Below are positions 15,709 through 23,821 of a stretch of 48,407 nucleotides of DNA, in pieces. Source of the DNA: Gemmataceae bacterium (lineage in GTDB: Bacteria > Planctomycetota > Planctomycetia > Gemmatales > Gemmataceae); assembly GCA_022616435.1 (NCBI GenBank), contig JAKEET010000205.1, positions 1 through 48,407 of the forward strand, written 5' to 3'. Position numbers and translations under genes: made by a program. The notes beneath the pieces were generated by a model, which saw nothing but the letters and a program-made list of their open reading frames with translations, did not search any database and had not been told where the DNA came from. Numbering within the stretch: the stretch's first letter is position 1; every line of letters starts with the position of its first letter.

Positions 15709-16607
15709 TCAGACAACACTTCCACTTGCAGCGCCTTGGGCAGCAGCTCGATGTCCAGCTCCCGCACCTGATCCGCCGGGGTGCAGAAGAACTCGCCGTC
15801 GAGATGGACCAGCAACGGCCTGTCGCTGCTCAGCCGCACGCGCCGGCAGCGGCCCTGGCGGATGCGGGTGTCCTTGGCCGGCAGGCCAACGAGCGCGACC
15901 CGCGGCAGGAACGTCAGCACTTGCCAGCGCGACAACCGGCCGGCGTGAACGTAGTCGAACCAGCCGTCGTCGAGCTCGGCCTGCGGGGCCAGCACGAAGC
16001 CCCCCTCGCGCTTCCCCAGGAGCACGCTGAACATCAACGTGGCGGCGTCCCACGGCGCCGAATCGTCAAGCGCGATCCGCATGCGCGGACATTCATAGTG
16101 CTTCCACACGGCGCGGATGGTCGCCAGGCCGTAGAGCGCCATGCCTTGCAGCAGCCGGATCCGCCGCGCTTCGAGCGTGACCGCGCCGTTGAGGCCCAGG
16201 CCCAGACAGCAGACGAAGTATTGCTCGCGCCCGTCCGGGCTGCGCACCCGGCCGACGTCGACGGCAAAGGGTCCTGACACCTTTTCTCTTTCTCGGTGGG
16301 CGGCCACGCTGTAGGCATAATCGTTGGCGGAGCCGATCGGGAAGATGCCGAAGCGAACCTCGGGCCGCCCCGCGCGGAGCAGGCCGTTGGCGACTTCGTG
16401 AACGGTGCCGTCGCCGCCGGCGGCGGCGACCACGGCGTAACCGGCGCACGCCGCCTCATGGGCCAGGTCGCTGGCCTGGCCCGGCAGCGACGTCGGTTTG
16501 AAGGAGACGCGGGTTCCCCAGTTCCGGCGAAGCTTGTCGAGCCGCTGCGCCGCCCGGAATTTCCCCGCGGCGGGATTGAAGATCACACACAACTCGCCGC
16601 CGTCCAT
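15705..16607 (-). CDS. Diacylglycerol kinase catalytic-domain (YegS-type lipid kinase) protein
   Basis: A 300-residue lipid kinase of the DagK/YegS/sphingosine-kinase fold. Conserved elements are CVIFNPAAGK at 7-16, the nucleotide loop AGGDGTVHEVANG (GGDGT at 64-68) and the GSANDYA motif at 92-98; the C-terminal beta-sandwich domain carries VHLDGEFF. It is expected to phosphorylate diacylglycerol or another lipid at the membrane surface using ATP. The frame opens 13 codons earlier at 16646, but the ATG at 16607 places the NPAAG strand at the usual distance and has GAGG and AAGG upstream. The gene converges on P-II, the stop codons overlapping within CTAA. A second, unrelated type of diacylglycerol kinase lies at 18343-18789. 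Confidence 0.9.
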   Translation of the reverse strand: MDGGELCVIFNPAAGKFRAAQRLDKLRRNWGTRVSFKPTSLPGQASDLAHEAACAGYAVVAAAGGDGTVHEVANGLLRAGRPEVRFGIFPIGSANDYAYSVAAHREREKVSGPFAVDVGRVRSPDGREQYFVCCLGLGLNGAVTLEARRIRLLQGMALYGLATIRAVWKHYECPRMRIALDDSAPWDAATLMFSVLLGKREGGFVLAPQAELDDGWFDYVHAGRLSRWQVLTFLPRVALVGLPAKDTRIRQGRCRRVRLSSDRPLLVHLDGEFFCTPADQVRELDIELLPKALQVEVLSD

Positions 16608-17017
16608 GCCTTGATCCTCAATCAGTTCCAGCCACGGATGAAACACCGCTCGAACACAGATGAGTCTGCGCGCTTGATCCGTGTTTCATCCGTGTTCGAT
16701 CTGTGGCTGCATGCTGTGGCTGCATGCTGGTCTCATCCGTGAAGCCGGGTAAACTACGCTGATCTTTCCGGTTTTGCCGGGCCTGCCGAACAGGCAAAGT
16801 TGACCCGCCGGGCGAATGCGATTTTTTATTCGGGTTGTGCGGAACAGTCAGCCGATGACAGGTGTGTTGGATGCGGCGCTCCTGACGGAACCAAGCCGCA
16901 TCGCGGACAACTCATGTGCCGCTGACCGCGGTCCACGGCACGCCCGGCGCGGGGCTGGGCTGGACCGCCCACGGAGGGACGGCACGCTTTTGGGGTCATC
17001 TGTCACAAGGAGTCGCG
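16608..17017. other. 410-bp intergenic region with inverted and tandem repeats
   Basis: CGGATGAAACAC at 16635-16646 is matched by its complement at 16681-16692, with a further partial match of GAACACAG to the following bases. Directly after is an exact 13-bp tandem duplication, 16703-16715 and 16716-16728. TTGACC at 16800-16805 followed by a T-rich stretch near 16822-16830 is a weak promoter candidate for the secreted-protein gene downstream. No gene was recognised here. Confidence 0.6.
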
Positions 17018-17446
17018 ATGAAACGCTTTGCTGGTTTCGTGTGCGCCGCCCTGGCCGTCCTCGGCCTGGCGGACAGCGCTCAGGCGGGTTGGGGCACGCT
17101 GCACTACGGCGGTTACCAGCCCTGGTGGAACATCTTCGCCCACCGCAACCGCTGCATGTCGGTGGAAGAAGAACGCCTGCAACGCTTCTGGCATGATTAC
17201 TACGATGCCCTCAGGCGCTACTACGGCGCCCTCGACAATATCGACTGGGTCGCCTACTACAAGAACCACGGCTACCAGATCAACACCCAGGGCGGCTACG
17301 GCTGCGGCCCCTACGGCGGCTCGCAACGCGTCCAGTTCGCCCCGGTGTTCGTCAGCCCGACCATGCAGTGGGCCGTCCCCAACAGCTGCCTCACCGGCGC
17401 TCCGTCCGGCCCGCCGCAACCGCCCTACGGCATGCCCGGCTACTAA
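17018..17446 (+). CDS. Small secreted protein of unknown family
   Basis: A 142-residue protein with a clear Sec signal peptide (MKRFAGFVCAALAVLGL, likely cleaved after ADSAQA). The mature part is rich in Tyr, Trp, Gly and Asn, with an acidic helix-like segment EEERLQRFWHDYYDALRRYY and a Gly/Pro-rich tail. Four cysteines are in the mature region. No known domain is recognised. ATG 17018 is chosen over longer frames because AAGGAG lies 8 bases upstream and the signal sequence begins there. It is likely periplasmic or surface-associated. The next gene (17827) has the same style, so the two may be functionally related, but they do not look homologous. Confidence 0.8.
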   Translation: MKRFAGFVCAALAVLGLADSAQAGWGTLHYGGYQPWWNIFAHRNRCMSVEEERLQRFWHDYYDALRRYYGALDNIDWVAYYKNHGYQINTQGGYGCGPYGGSQRVQFAPVFVSPTMQWAVPNSCLTGAPSGPPQPPYGMPGY

Positions 17447-17826
17447 TCCCGTCCTGCCGCCTGCGGCTTGGCGTTCGCCGAATCGCGATCGCCAAGCCGC
17501 GGGCTTGATTTTTCTGGTCTGCCAATTCTGCCGACCACAGCAACGCTGCCCGCCGTTCGACCTTTTCCCCCTGGCGCAATCAAAACGTCATTTCCGTTCC
17601 AGCATTCCAGCGGATCGTTCGCCGGACCGCCACATCGCGCCCGTTCGTCGGGTACGCTTGGCATGAGTTACACTCCACCTGCACCGGAGCTTCTCGCACT
17701 ATGGCGGTGCGCCGTGCTGCTGCACCAACCCGAAGCGTAAGCGAGGGGAGCAGGCGAATCCCTCGCTTACGCTTCGGGTTGGTGCAGCGGAAATCCCGCA
17801 CCCCCATTTAGCTGAAAGGAGTCGCC
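17447..17826. other. 380-bp intergenic region between secreted-protein genes
   Basis: Apart from a short inverted repeat with 11-bp perfect arms (17463-17473 and 17490-17500) and the long palindrome listed separately at 17719-17788, nothing was recognised. The short frames in it have no ribosome binding sites or family resemblance. Confidence 0.5.
17719..17788. repeat. 29-bp perfect inverted repeat, copy 1
   Basis: Arms 17719-17747 and 17760-17788 are perfectly complementary, core ACCCGAAGCGTAAGCGAGGG, with a 12-base spacer. The arm continues into a flank AATCCCGCAC that is shared with copy 2 at 40749-40822. It lies 38 bases upstream of a gene start. The spacer is in the opposite orientation to that of copy 2. 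Confidence 0.9.
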
Positions 17827-18231
17827 ATGCCATCGATCCGAACCTGGGCCGGCGCGTTTGCGTCGGCGCTGCTGTTGACGTCCGCCGCCAGCGCTCAGTA
17901 CGTTCCCGCCACGGGCCAGTATCATTCCCCGGTGACGAAGAAGCCGCTCGGCGTCGCTCCCGACGCCTTCGGGCCTGGCTTCTACGTCTGGTGCCCCGAC
18001 GGCCAGACCATCGGTCCGAACTACTGGCTGCGCCCCTGCTTCGAGCCGTACAACGGCATCCGTCCCCCGGTCTATCGCATCCAGGGCGGCCGGCCCGAAT
18101 TCGGGCCCGCGCAGCCCACGCCGGGCTATCCGTATCATCCCTACGCGCGCGGCCCGCGTGATTTCTTCATGTTCCGCGAGAACATGGAAGCGGAACAGGG
18201 CCGGCAAGCGCTCCCCAACCTGCTGCCGTGA
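17827..18231 (+). CDS. Small secreted protein of unknown family
   Basis: A 134-residue protein with a Sec signal peptide (WAGAFASALLLTSAASA, probable cleavage before QYVPA). The mature chain is rich in Pro, Gly, Tyr and Phe and contains two cysteines (WCPDG and RPCFEPYN), which could form one disulfide. No known domain is seen. GAAAGGAGTC lies 4-8 bases before the ATG. The gene sits 38 bases after a long inverted repeat and converges on the dgkA-type gene. It resembles its upstream neighbour in size and composition only. Confidence 0.78.
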   Translation: MPSIRTWAGAFASALLLTSAASAQYVPATGQYHSPVTKKPLGVAPDAFGPGFYVWCPDGQTIGPNYWLRPCFEPYNGIRPPVYRIQGGRPEFGPAQPTPGYPYHPYARGPRDFFMFRENMEAEQGRQALPNLLP

Positions 18232-18262
18232 GGTTTCTGGGTCCGAGTAGGCCGTTGCCGTG

Positions 18263-18328
18263 GGGTGGGTCTTCGGAACCCACCGGGCCGTAGACCCATT
18301 GGCCGGGTGGGCTCCGAAGATTCCACCC
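18263..18328. repeat. Inverted repeat between convergent genes
   Basis: GGGTGGGTCTTCGGAACCCACC at 18263-18284 is matched, with few differences, by the complement of 18305-18328. It fills the gap between the stops of two convergent genes and could act as a bidirectional terminator, though no U tract follows on either strand. Confidence 0.65.
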
Positions 18329-18342
18329 GCCCTACGGTCCAC

Positions 18343-18789
18343 CTATTCGGGCCACACTTCGGGCCCTTCGGGCCACAGGATCTGCGTCAAGCGCTGCACG
18401 AACACCAGCGTGCCCACGAGCGCCGCCACGATGCTCGCCAGCAGCACCGCGCCCGCGGCAATGTCCAGGCTCGGCCAGGCGCGCTCTTTCGTCGCCTCAT
18501 CCAGGCCGCGAAACAACGTTTCGATCGCGCTGTTGAACAGCTCCGCCGTCAGCACGCCGCCAATGCACAACAAGAGCACGCACCATTGCTCCACGGAGCA
18601 ACGCAGCATGCCGGCGGCGGCAAGCACCAGGGCCGTCACAAAGAAATGAACGAAGAAGCTGCTGTGCCCGCGGATGCCCAGCTTCAGCCCCCGCAGCGCA
18701 TCGCGGAATTTCGCCCGCCAGCGCCGCCGCTTCGGCGCGGCGTCCGGGTCCATTTTCTCTTCGACGATGGGCGCCGGCTCGAACGCCAT
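18343..18789 (-). CDS. DgkA-type integral membrane diacylglycerol/undecaprenol kinase
   Basis: A 148-residue protein of the prokaryotic DgkA family, which phosphorylates diacylglycerol or undecaprenol in the inner membrane. After a basic cytoplasmic N-terminus come a conserved-type amphipathic part (KFRDALRGLKLGIRGHSSF) and hydrophobic helices near 50-65, 70-85 and 110-130. The active-site signature is present: ELFNSAIETLFRGLD, then SLDIAAGAVLLAS (usual form KDxAAGAV, so the Lys before Asp is replaced by Leu). It is unrelated to the soluble lipid kinase at 15705-16607. The ATG at 18789 has no strong ribosome binding site. Confidence 0.88.
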   Translation of the reverse strand: MAFEPAPIVEEKMDPDAAPKRRRWRAKFRDALRGLKLGIRGHSSFFVHFFVTALVLAAAGMLRCSVEQWCVLLLCIGGVLTAELFNSAIETLFRGLDEATKERAWPSLDIAAGAVLLASIVAALVGTLVFVQRLTQILWPEGPEVWPE

Positions 18790-18856
18790 GATGGGAACAG
18801 TAACATCTCGGCCAGCCGGCGTCGAGTCCTCTTGCGCACGGCGTGCAGGCGGTCCC

Positions 18857-18886
18857 TTGATCCGCGCGGCGCCCGCCCGCTATGAT
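18857..18886 (+). promoter_or_regulatory. Sigma-70-like promoter of the metallopeptidase gene
   Basis: TTGATC (18857-18862) and TATGAT (18881-18886) are separated by 18 bases. Transcription would start near 18893, about 29 bases before the ATG at 18922, leaving room for the GGAAGGA ribosome binding site. Confidence 0.55.
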
Positions 18887-18921
18887 GACCGAGGGCAACC
18901 TGAGTCATCGGAAGGATTGTC

Positions 18922-19617
18922 ATGCTCTGCTGTTGGATATGCGCCGCCGTCGTTGCGCCGCCCGGCGAGGTTGCCGCCTTCGAACCCACCAGGAACTACC
19001 GGGCGCGCCAGGTCGAAGGCTGGACCGCGCTGGTCCATCCCGGACTCGCCAAGGACAGCCCGGAGCTGCTCGACAAGACGCTCGCGCTGCTCGGCAACCA
19101 GCTCTATCAGATCGACCGCATGGTCCCCAAGGAGGCCGTCGCCAAGCTGCGCCGGGTCAAGGTCTGGATCGAGAACTTCGACAAGCATCATGCGTGCATG
19201 TGCTATCATCCCGACCCCGGCTGGCTGCGCGGCAAGAAGCTGAACCCGGACAAGGCCAAGGGGATCGAGATCGCCAATCCGACGAACTTCCTCAAGTGGA
19301 CCAAGGACCAACCGTGGATGGTCTTCCACGAGCTGGCCCACGCGTATCACGATCAGGTCCTGGACGGCGGCTTCCGCAACAAGGACATCGCCGCCGCCCT
19401 GGCACGCGCCACGGAGTCGAAGAAATACGAAGCGGTGCTGCACATCAACGGCCGCACGCGCAAGCACTACGCCCTGACCAATCCCATGGAGTATTTCGCG
19501 GAAGCGAGCGAGGCCTACTTCGGCGCCAACGACTTCTTCCCGTTCGTGCGCTCCGAGCTGAAGCAGCACGACCCGGAGATGCACGAATTACTGGGGAAAC
19601 TCTGGGGAGTTCGATAG
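18922..19617 (+). CDS. Exported zinc metallopeptidase (HELAH, gluzincin-like)
   Basis: A 231-residue protein with a short hydrophobic N-terminus that is a likely but weak signal sequence (ICAAVVAPPGEVAAF). The zinc site is explicit: FHELAHAYHD with H136, E137 and H140, followed about 55 residues later by EYFAEASEAYF, where E194 or E197 would be the third ligand. This order fits gluzincin-type peptidases such as the anthrax lethal factor-like group. It would cleave peptides outside the cytoplasm; the substrate is unknown. GGAAGGA lies 5 bases before ATG 18922, with a promoter just upstream. A perfect 18-bp inverted repeat begins at its stop codon. Confidence 0.82.
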   Translation: MLCCWICAAVVAPPGEVAAFEPTRNYRARQVEGWTALVHPGLAKDSPELLDKTLALLGNQLYQIDRMVPKEAVAKLRRVKVWIENFDKHHACMCYHPDPGWLRGKKLNPDKAKGIEIANPTNFLKWTKDQPWMVFHELAHAYHDQVLDGGFRNKDIAAALARATESKKYEAVLHINGRTRKHYALTNPMEYFAEASEAYFGANDFFPFVRSELKQHDPEMHELLGKLWGVR

Positions 19618-19693
19618 CGGCTTGCCGTTTCGCGCACCCTGGCCAGCGCCGGAGTCTGCGGCGCTGTGCCGCGAACGCGAAACGGCAAGCCGC
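19617..19693. repeat. 18-bp perfect inverted repeat after the metallopeptidase stop
   Basis: GCGGCTTGCCGTTTCGCG at 19617-19634 is perfectly matched by the complement at 19676-19693, with a 41-base spacer. The left arm begins on the last base of the stop codon. It could stabilise or end the upstream transcript; no U tract follows. Confidence 0.85.
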
Positions 19694-19812
19694 ACCCCAT
19701 GTTCCGCGACTGCCCTATCTTCGCGCCGTCACTTCCCGTTGTCCCGTCCGGAAAAAACGGTATGCTGCCCGGACTTCTCGATGATCGCACCCCGGAGTCG
19801 GACGAGGACGAC

Positions 19813-20451
19813 ATGCGCTACTGGGCGGAATGCCGGGCGTTCTTCGGCCAGTTTCGCGAACAGTATCACACGACCGGCTCGATCTTGCCGTCGAGCCGGG
19901 CGCTGGGGCGGGCCCTGACCCGGCCGCTGCGGCGGTCGCGGCCGCCGCGGCGCATCCTCGAAGTCGGCCCCGGCACCGGCGCCGTCACCCGCGCGATCGT
20001 CCGCTGCCTGAAGCCGGGCGACTGGCTCGACATCGTCGAGATCAACCCGAAGTTCGTGAGGGTCATCGAACAGCGTTTCGCGGAGGAGCCGGAGTTTCAA
20101 GAGAAGCGCGGCCAGGCCCGGGTGATCCACGGCCCGCTGCAAGACGTGCCGGGCGCGGCGGTCTATGACTTCATGATCTCCGGGGTGCCGCTCAATAACT
20201 TCGCGCTGGGGCTGGTGGACGACATCTTCGAGAGTTACCGGCGCTTGTTGAAGCCCGAGGGGACGCTGTCGTACTTCGAGTACCTGGCGATCCGCGACTT
20301 GAAGATGCCGTTCGTCTCGGAAGACGACCGGCAGCGGTTGCAGTCGTTGAGTCTGTACCTGGACGAAAAGATCCGGGCCCATCAGATCGCGGCGGACGAG
20401 GTGCCGTTCAATGTCCCCCCCGCGATCGCCCGGCATTTGCGATTCTCGTAG
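19813..20451 (+). CDS. SAM-dependent methyltransferase, phospholipid N-methyltransferase-like
   Basis: A 212-residue class I methyltransferase. Motif I is ILEVGPGTGAVTRAI; the acidic residue after strand 2 is in DIVEINPKFV, followed by DFMISGVPLNNF (post-II region) and a C-terminal LLKPEGTLSYFEY. The VPLNNF segment and overall layout resemble PmtA-type phosphatidylethanolamine N-methyltransferases and the related rRNA adenine dimethylase group; the lipid role is preferred because of the size and the SGVP motif. The frame opens earlier, inside the inverted repeat, so I take the ATG at 19813, which has GAGGAC upstream; 19762 is the alternative. Confidence 0.8.
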   Translation: MRYWAECRAFFGQFREQYHTTGSILPSSRALGRALTRPLRRSRPPRRILEVGPGTGAVTRAIVRCLKPGDWLDIVEINPKFVRVIEQRFAEEPEFQEKRGQARVIHGPLQDVPGAAVYDFMISGVPLNNFALGLVDDIFESYRRLLKPEGTLSYFEYLAIRDLKMPFVSEDDRQRLQSLSLYLDEKIRAHQIAADEVPFNVPPAIARHLRFS

Positions 20452-20543
20452 GCCCCGCGTGCCGAGCGGGGCCTGCTCGTCGATTCATGTGGCCCCGCGA
20501 ATCGGGGCGCGGCCAGCAGGCCCCGCTCGGCACGCGGGGCCTA
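20449..20543. repeat. 29-bp perfect inverted repeat
   Basis: Arms 20449-20477 and 20515-20543 are perfectly complementary (core GGCCCCGCGTGCCGAGCGGG). The spacer holds a second small palindrome around CCCCGCGAATCGGGG. The left arm overlaps the stop codon of the methyltransferase gene, and the right arm ends 17 bases before the start of the next gene. Confidence 0.9.
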
Positions 20544-20560
20544 CTGAAAGGAGTCGTGTC

Positions 20561-21943
20561 ATGATCCAATGGATTGGGGCCGCCGTCGCCGCCTTGCTGA
20601 CGCTCGGCGCTCTGTGCTCGCCGACGATCGCCTGGGCCAAGCCGGCGGATTTGCCGGCCGAGGTGCAGCAACAATGCCCCGACGGCCGCGACGGCCAGCA
20701 CGCGGAAGGATTCGGCCCGAGGCCGACCGAGCCTCCCCCTTCGCCCTCGGGGAGAGGGGTTACGCCGGCGGCGCTGCGCATCCGCGCCGAAGCGGTTCCG
20801 GCGCTGACGCCGGTCGATCTCCAAGCGCGTGAGCTGTTTGAGCTGGGCGAACACAGCCGGGCCGCCGGCGACCCCATCAAGGCCCGCGTCTGCTACGAGG
20901 AGGCCCACCTGCTGAGCCCGACCAGCCCGCACGGCCGGCTCGCCATCGACCGCCTGTGGGAACTGGACCGCGCCCGCCTCAAGAACGCGGAGCAAGCCGA
21001 TGCCCAGTCGCCGCGCCAGCTTCGCGGCGAACCGACGCAGCCGCGGCGCGAAACGAGCCGGTCGATGGATGACGATGGACCGCTCGGATACCTCGACCTT
21101 GTGGTCCGCTGGGTGCTGTGGGAACAAGCCGCGCCGCCACGCCCGCTGCGCTGTGAGCCGACCGGCCGGCCGTGCGGACGCAATGTCGAACCGACGCTGC
21201 GGCAACGCGAGACGACTCCGACGGCGGATGACGATGCACGCCTTCAGCAGATGCTGCGCTCGACGGAGCCGCTGGGGACGCAGCCGGACGTGGAAGCGGA
21301 GGCGGACGAACAGGATGGGTGGCTGCAATCCACGATCGACAACATTCGCAACTACATCGCCTGGAAAAAAGCAAACGCCATGAGGTCAGCAGTTGTCTTG
21401 TGCGGGCAACCCCGGATCGACCTGCCGGGACGAGAGATGGCACAATGGGTTGCGCTGGCCAAATACTCTCCGTTCATCAATGAGCTGACTGAGCGATTAC
21501 AGATCAACGAGCCGCGTGACCGGCCCACCGCGAAAAGGTACACTCCGATAGTTTGGACTCTTGAGGGAGTGGTTGACGGCGAACCATCGGCGCGAAAGTC
21601 GGAATCAACCACGCCACGTTTGGCCGCGGTGCAATGCAGGTTCCGTTTACTGCAAACCATCAGCGCTTGGCAAGCGCCCGAACAATGCCTTCTCATTGAT
21701 CGCGACTTGCGGGAACAGTGGCGGCACGATGTCAGCTATCTGATTCCCGATGAGTCGTCGGCGCTCCTCCCCATGCGCTGGCTGAACGAAGATGGGACGG
21801 TGCAGGTCATTACTGGCTCATCCAACATGATTTCGGCGCTCGCTTCCGACGCCGTGATGGTCATCGTCATGCCGACACGGGTTGAGTTCATTCCCAGACG
21901 CGAAGCAAACTTCCACATCGGCATTAGCTCCGTTTTCGAATAG
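20561..21943 (+). CDS. Secreted protein of unknown family with a TPR-like N-terminal part
   Basis: A 460-residue protein with a signal peptide (IGAAVAALLTLGALCSPTIAWA). After a proline-rich linker, ARELFELGEHSRAAGDPIKA and the next 30 residues look like one tetratricopeptide-type helical pair. Next comes a low-complexity Arg/Pro/Asp-rich middle in which a unit with MDDDGPL or TADDDARL recurs. The final 150 residues are more globular, beginning near DNIRNYIAWKKANA. No catalytic motif was recognised. ATG 20561 has AAGGAG 9 bases before it and is preferred to the longer frame that runs through the inverted repeat. The last third is less GC-rich than its surroundings. Function unknown. Confidence 0.72.
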   Translation: MIQWIGAAVAALLTLGALCSPTIAWAKPADLPAEVQQQCPDGRDGQHAEGFGPRPTEPPPSPSGRGVTPAALRIRAEAVPALTPVDLQARELFELGEHSRAAGDPIKARVCYEEAHLLSPTSPHGRLAIDRLWELDRARLKNAEQADAQSPRQLRGEPTQPRRETSRSMDDDGPLGYLDLVVRWVLWEQAAPPRPLRCEPTGRPCGRNVEPTLRQRETTPTADDDARLQQMLRSTEPLGTQPDVEAEADEQDGWLQSTIDNIRNYIAWKKANAMRSAVVLCGQPRIDLPGREMAQWVALAKYSPFINELTERLQINEPRDRPTAKRYTPIVWTLEGVVDGEPSARKSESTTPRLAAVQCRFRLLQTISAWQAPEQCLLIDRDLREQWRHDVSYLIPDESSALLPMRWLNEDGTVQVITGSSNMISALASDAVMVIVMPTRVEFIPRREANFHIGISSVFE

Positions 21944-21947
21944 ACCA

Positions 21948-22098
21948 GGCGAGCGTCGCCGCGTCAGCGCGACGCGGACACCGAGCCACCCCCAGGAATC
22001 GCTGCGCTCATCCTGGGGCTTGCAAGCCCCGCGATGAGCGCAGCGATTCGCGGGGGTGGGGCACGCAGCCACGTCGGGCTGACGCCGCGACGCTCGCC
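21948..22098. repeat. Nested double inverted repeat (about 150 bp)
   Basis: The outer arms GGCGAGCGTCGCCGCGTCAG... (21948-21974) and 22072-22098 match in 25 of 27 positions. Nested inside, arms 21986-22012 and 22033-22059 match in 25 of 27. The centre is itself a palindrome (GGGGCTTGCAAGCCCC). A single arm of the outer family recurs at 45605-45631. It lies between the stop of one gene and the start of the PQQ-type gene. Confidence 0.85.
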
Positions 22099-22219
22099 AA
22101 GCCGTTGCGACGCTCGCCAAGCCGCGACGACCTCGCCATCCCCTTCTTCCCGTCCCCGTCATCCCCGCCTAGAATCGCTTCCAGTTCCCTCGCTCCGCAC
22201 CCAAGTCACGGAGTCCGTC

Positions 22220-23461
22220 ATGTCGAACTGGAATCGCGCGTCGTGTGCGTTGATCGTCATTCTCCTCGCCGCGTCCACATCGCCGGCCGCCGACTGGCCC
22301 CACTGGCTCGGACCCAACCGCAACGGCTCCTCGCCCGAAACCGGGCTGCTCACCACCTGGCCGTCCACCGGGCCGAAAATCCTCTGGCAAGCCAAGGGGG
22401 GCGACGGCTATTCCTCCATCGCCGTCGCCGATGGCCGGGCGATCACGCTGGTGCAGCGCGGCGGCCAGGAAGTCGTGGTCGCGTTCGATGCGGTCAAGGG
22501 AACGCCGCTGTGGGAGACGCCGCTGGCGCCGGCCTACAAGAATCAGTACGGCAACGGCCCGCGCAGCACGCCGGCCATCGACGGCGGCTCCGTCTACGTC
22601 ACCTCCGTCAACGGGCCGATCGCGTGCCTCGACGTCAAGACCGGCAAGATCGTCTGGCAGCACGACCTGCTCAAGGAGTTCGGCGGCAAGCAACTGACGT
22701 GGGGCCTGTCCGCGTCGCCGACCGTGGAAGGCGACCTGGTCCTGGCGATTCCCGGCGCCAAGGGGGCCGGCGTGGCGGCCTTCGACAAGAAGACCGGCAA
22801 GCTCGCCTGGAAGTCCGGCGACGACAAGCCCGGCTACGCCACGCCCATCGGCGTCAGCGTCGGCGACGCGCGCCAGCTCATCTTCTTCACGGCGACCGAG
22901 CTGCGCGGCGTCGGCAAGGACGGCAAGGAGCTGTGGCGCGTGCCGTGGGAAACCGAGTTCGATTGCAACATCTGCACGCCGCTGGTCGTCGGCGCCAAGC
23001 TGTTCGTGACCAGCGGCGAGGGCGTCGGCAGCGCCCTGTTCCAGCTCAGCGCCGACGCCCCGCCCAAGGAGCTGTGGCGCTTCGAGGGCGAGCAAAGCCC
23101 GATGACGAATTACTGGGCCAACGCGGTCCATCACGAAGGGCACCTGTACGGCCTGTCCGGCGAATTCGTTCAGGAAGGCAAGCGCATCGAGCTGCGCTGC
23201 GTGGAACTGGCGACGGGCAAGGTGAAATGGGCCAAGAAGGGCTTTGGCAAAGCCGCGGTGACGCTGGCTGACGGGCACCTGTTCCTGACGACCAAGAAAG
23301 GCGACCTGGTCCTGGTCCGCGCCACGCCGGAGAAGTACGAGGAGAAGGGCCGCGTCACGATCCTCGGCGAGAACCGCACGGTCGGCACGATCGCCAACAA
23401 GCGGCTGTACCTGCGCGACCGCGCGAAGATCGTGTGCGTGGATTTGGGGGCGGGGAACTAG
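22220..23461 (+). CDS. Exported PQQ-type beta-propeller protein
   Basis: A 413-residue protein with a signal peptide (LIVILLAASTSPAA, mature start near DWPHW). The WPHWLGPNRNG opening and repeated blade motifs (AFDAVKGTPLWE, CLDVKTGKIVWQ, AFDKKTGKLAWK, CVELATGKVKWA) identify the PQQ_2/BamB-like propeller family, abundant in planctomycetes. Quinoprotein dehydrogenase residues are not evident, so it is probably a binding or scaffold protein in the periplasm. A cysteine pair occurs in FDCNICTP. ATG 22220 is chosen for CGGAG upstream and the signal sequence; the frame is open further upstream through the repeat. Confidence 0.88.
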   Translation: MSNWNRASCALIVILLAASTSPAADWPHWLGPNRNGSSPETGLLTTWPSTGPKILWQAKGGDGYSSIAVADGRAITLVQRGGQEVVVAFDAVKGTPLWETPLAPAYKNQYGNGPRSTPAIDGGSVYVTSVNGPIACLDVKTGKIVWQHDLLKEFGGKQLTWGLSASPTVEGDLVLAIPGAKGAGVAAFDKKTGKLAWKSGDDKPGYATPIGVSVGDARQLIFFTATELRGVGKDGKELWRVPWETEFDCNICTPLVVGAKLFVTSGEGVGSALFQLSADAPPKELWRFEGEQSPMTNYWANAVHHEGHLYGLSGEFVQEGKRIELRCVELATGKVKWAKKGFGKAAVTLADGHLFLTTKKGDLVLVRATPEKYEEKGRVTILGENRTVGTIANKRLYLRDRAKIVCVDLGAGN

Positions 23462-23821
23462 ATCAGCGGTCAACGTCCGGTTGCGGCAATTTCGGTCGGG
23501 CTGACGTGCGCCGACAGGGCGTTCCATAACGGCTCGAATTGGATTCTGCCAGTTCGGCGGAAATGCCATGCTGTCTCCGCGGCGTGACCAGCCGATACGA
23601 TAGGATCGCTGTGTCGGAGCGTCGACATATCGCGCCTGACGAGGTTGGCACGGTTGGCACGTTGGCGAGCCGGGAGGCGACCTGATCGAGTGCCGAATGA
23701 CAAGGCGGAGACGTAGCTCAAATCAGCCAAAAGGCTTGTGACAGTTCGGGCGTCGCTGTGAATCTTGAGCTATCCTTCGTGATAGTTCGCCCCTCGTTGT
23801 CCCGTTGCCGCGAGATTTCCG
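23462..23821. other. 360-bp intergenic region, no gene recognised
   Basis: Short frames exist on both strands but none has a ribosome binding site or a recognisable domain. The G+C content is lower than that of neighbouring genes near 23700-23800. No terminator or long inverted repeat is evident. Confidence 0.5.

Noticed and set aside
23470..23730. 86-codon minus-strand frame in the gap before the M48 gene
   Set aside because: No ribosome binding site, odd composition and no family resemblance.
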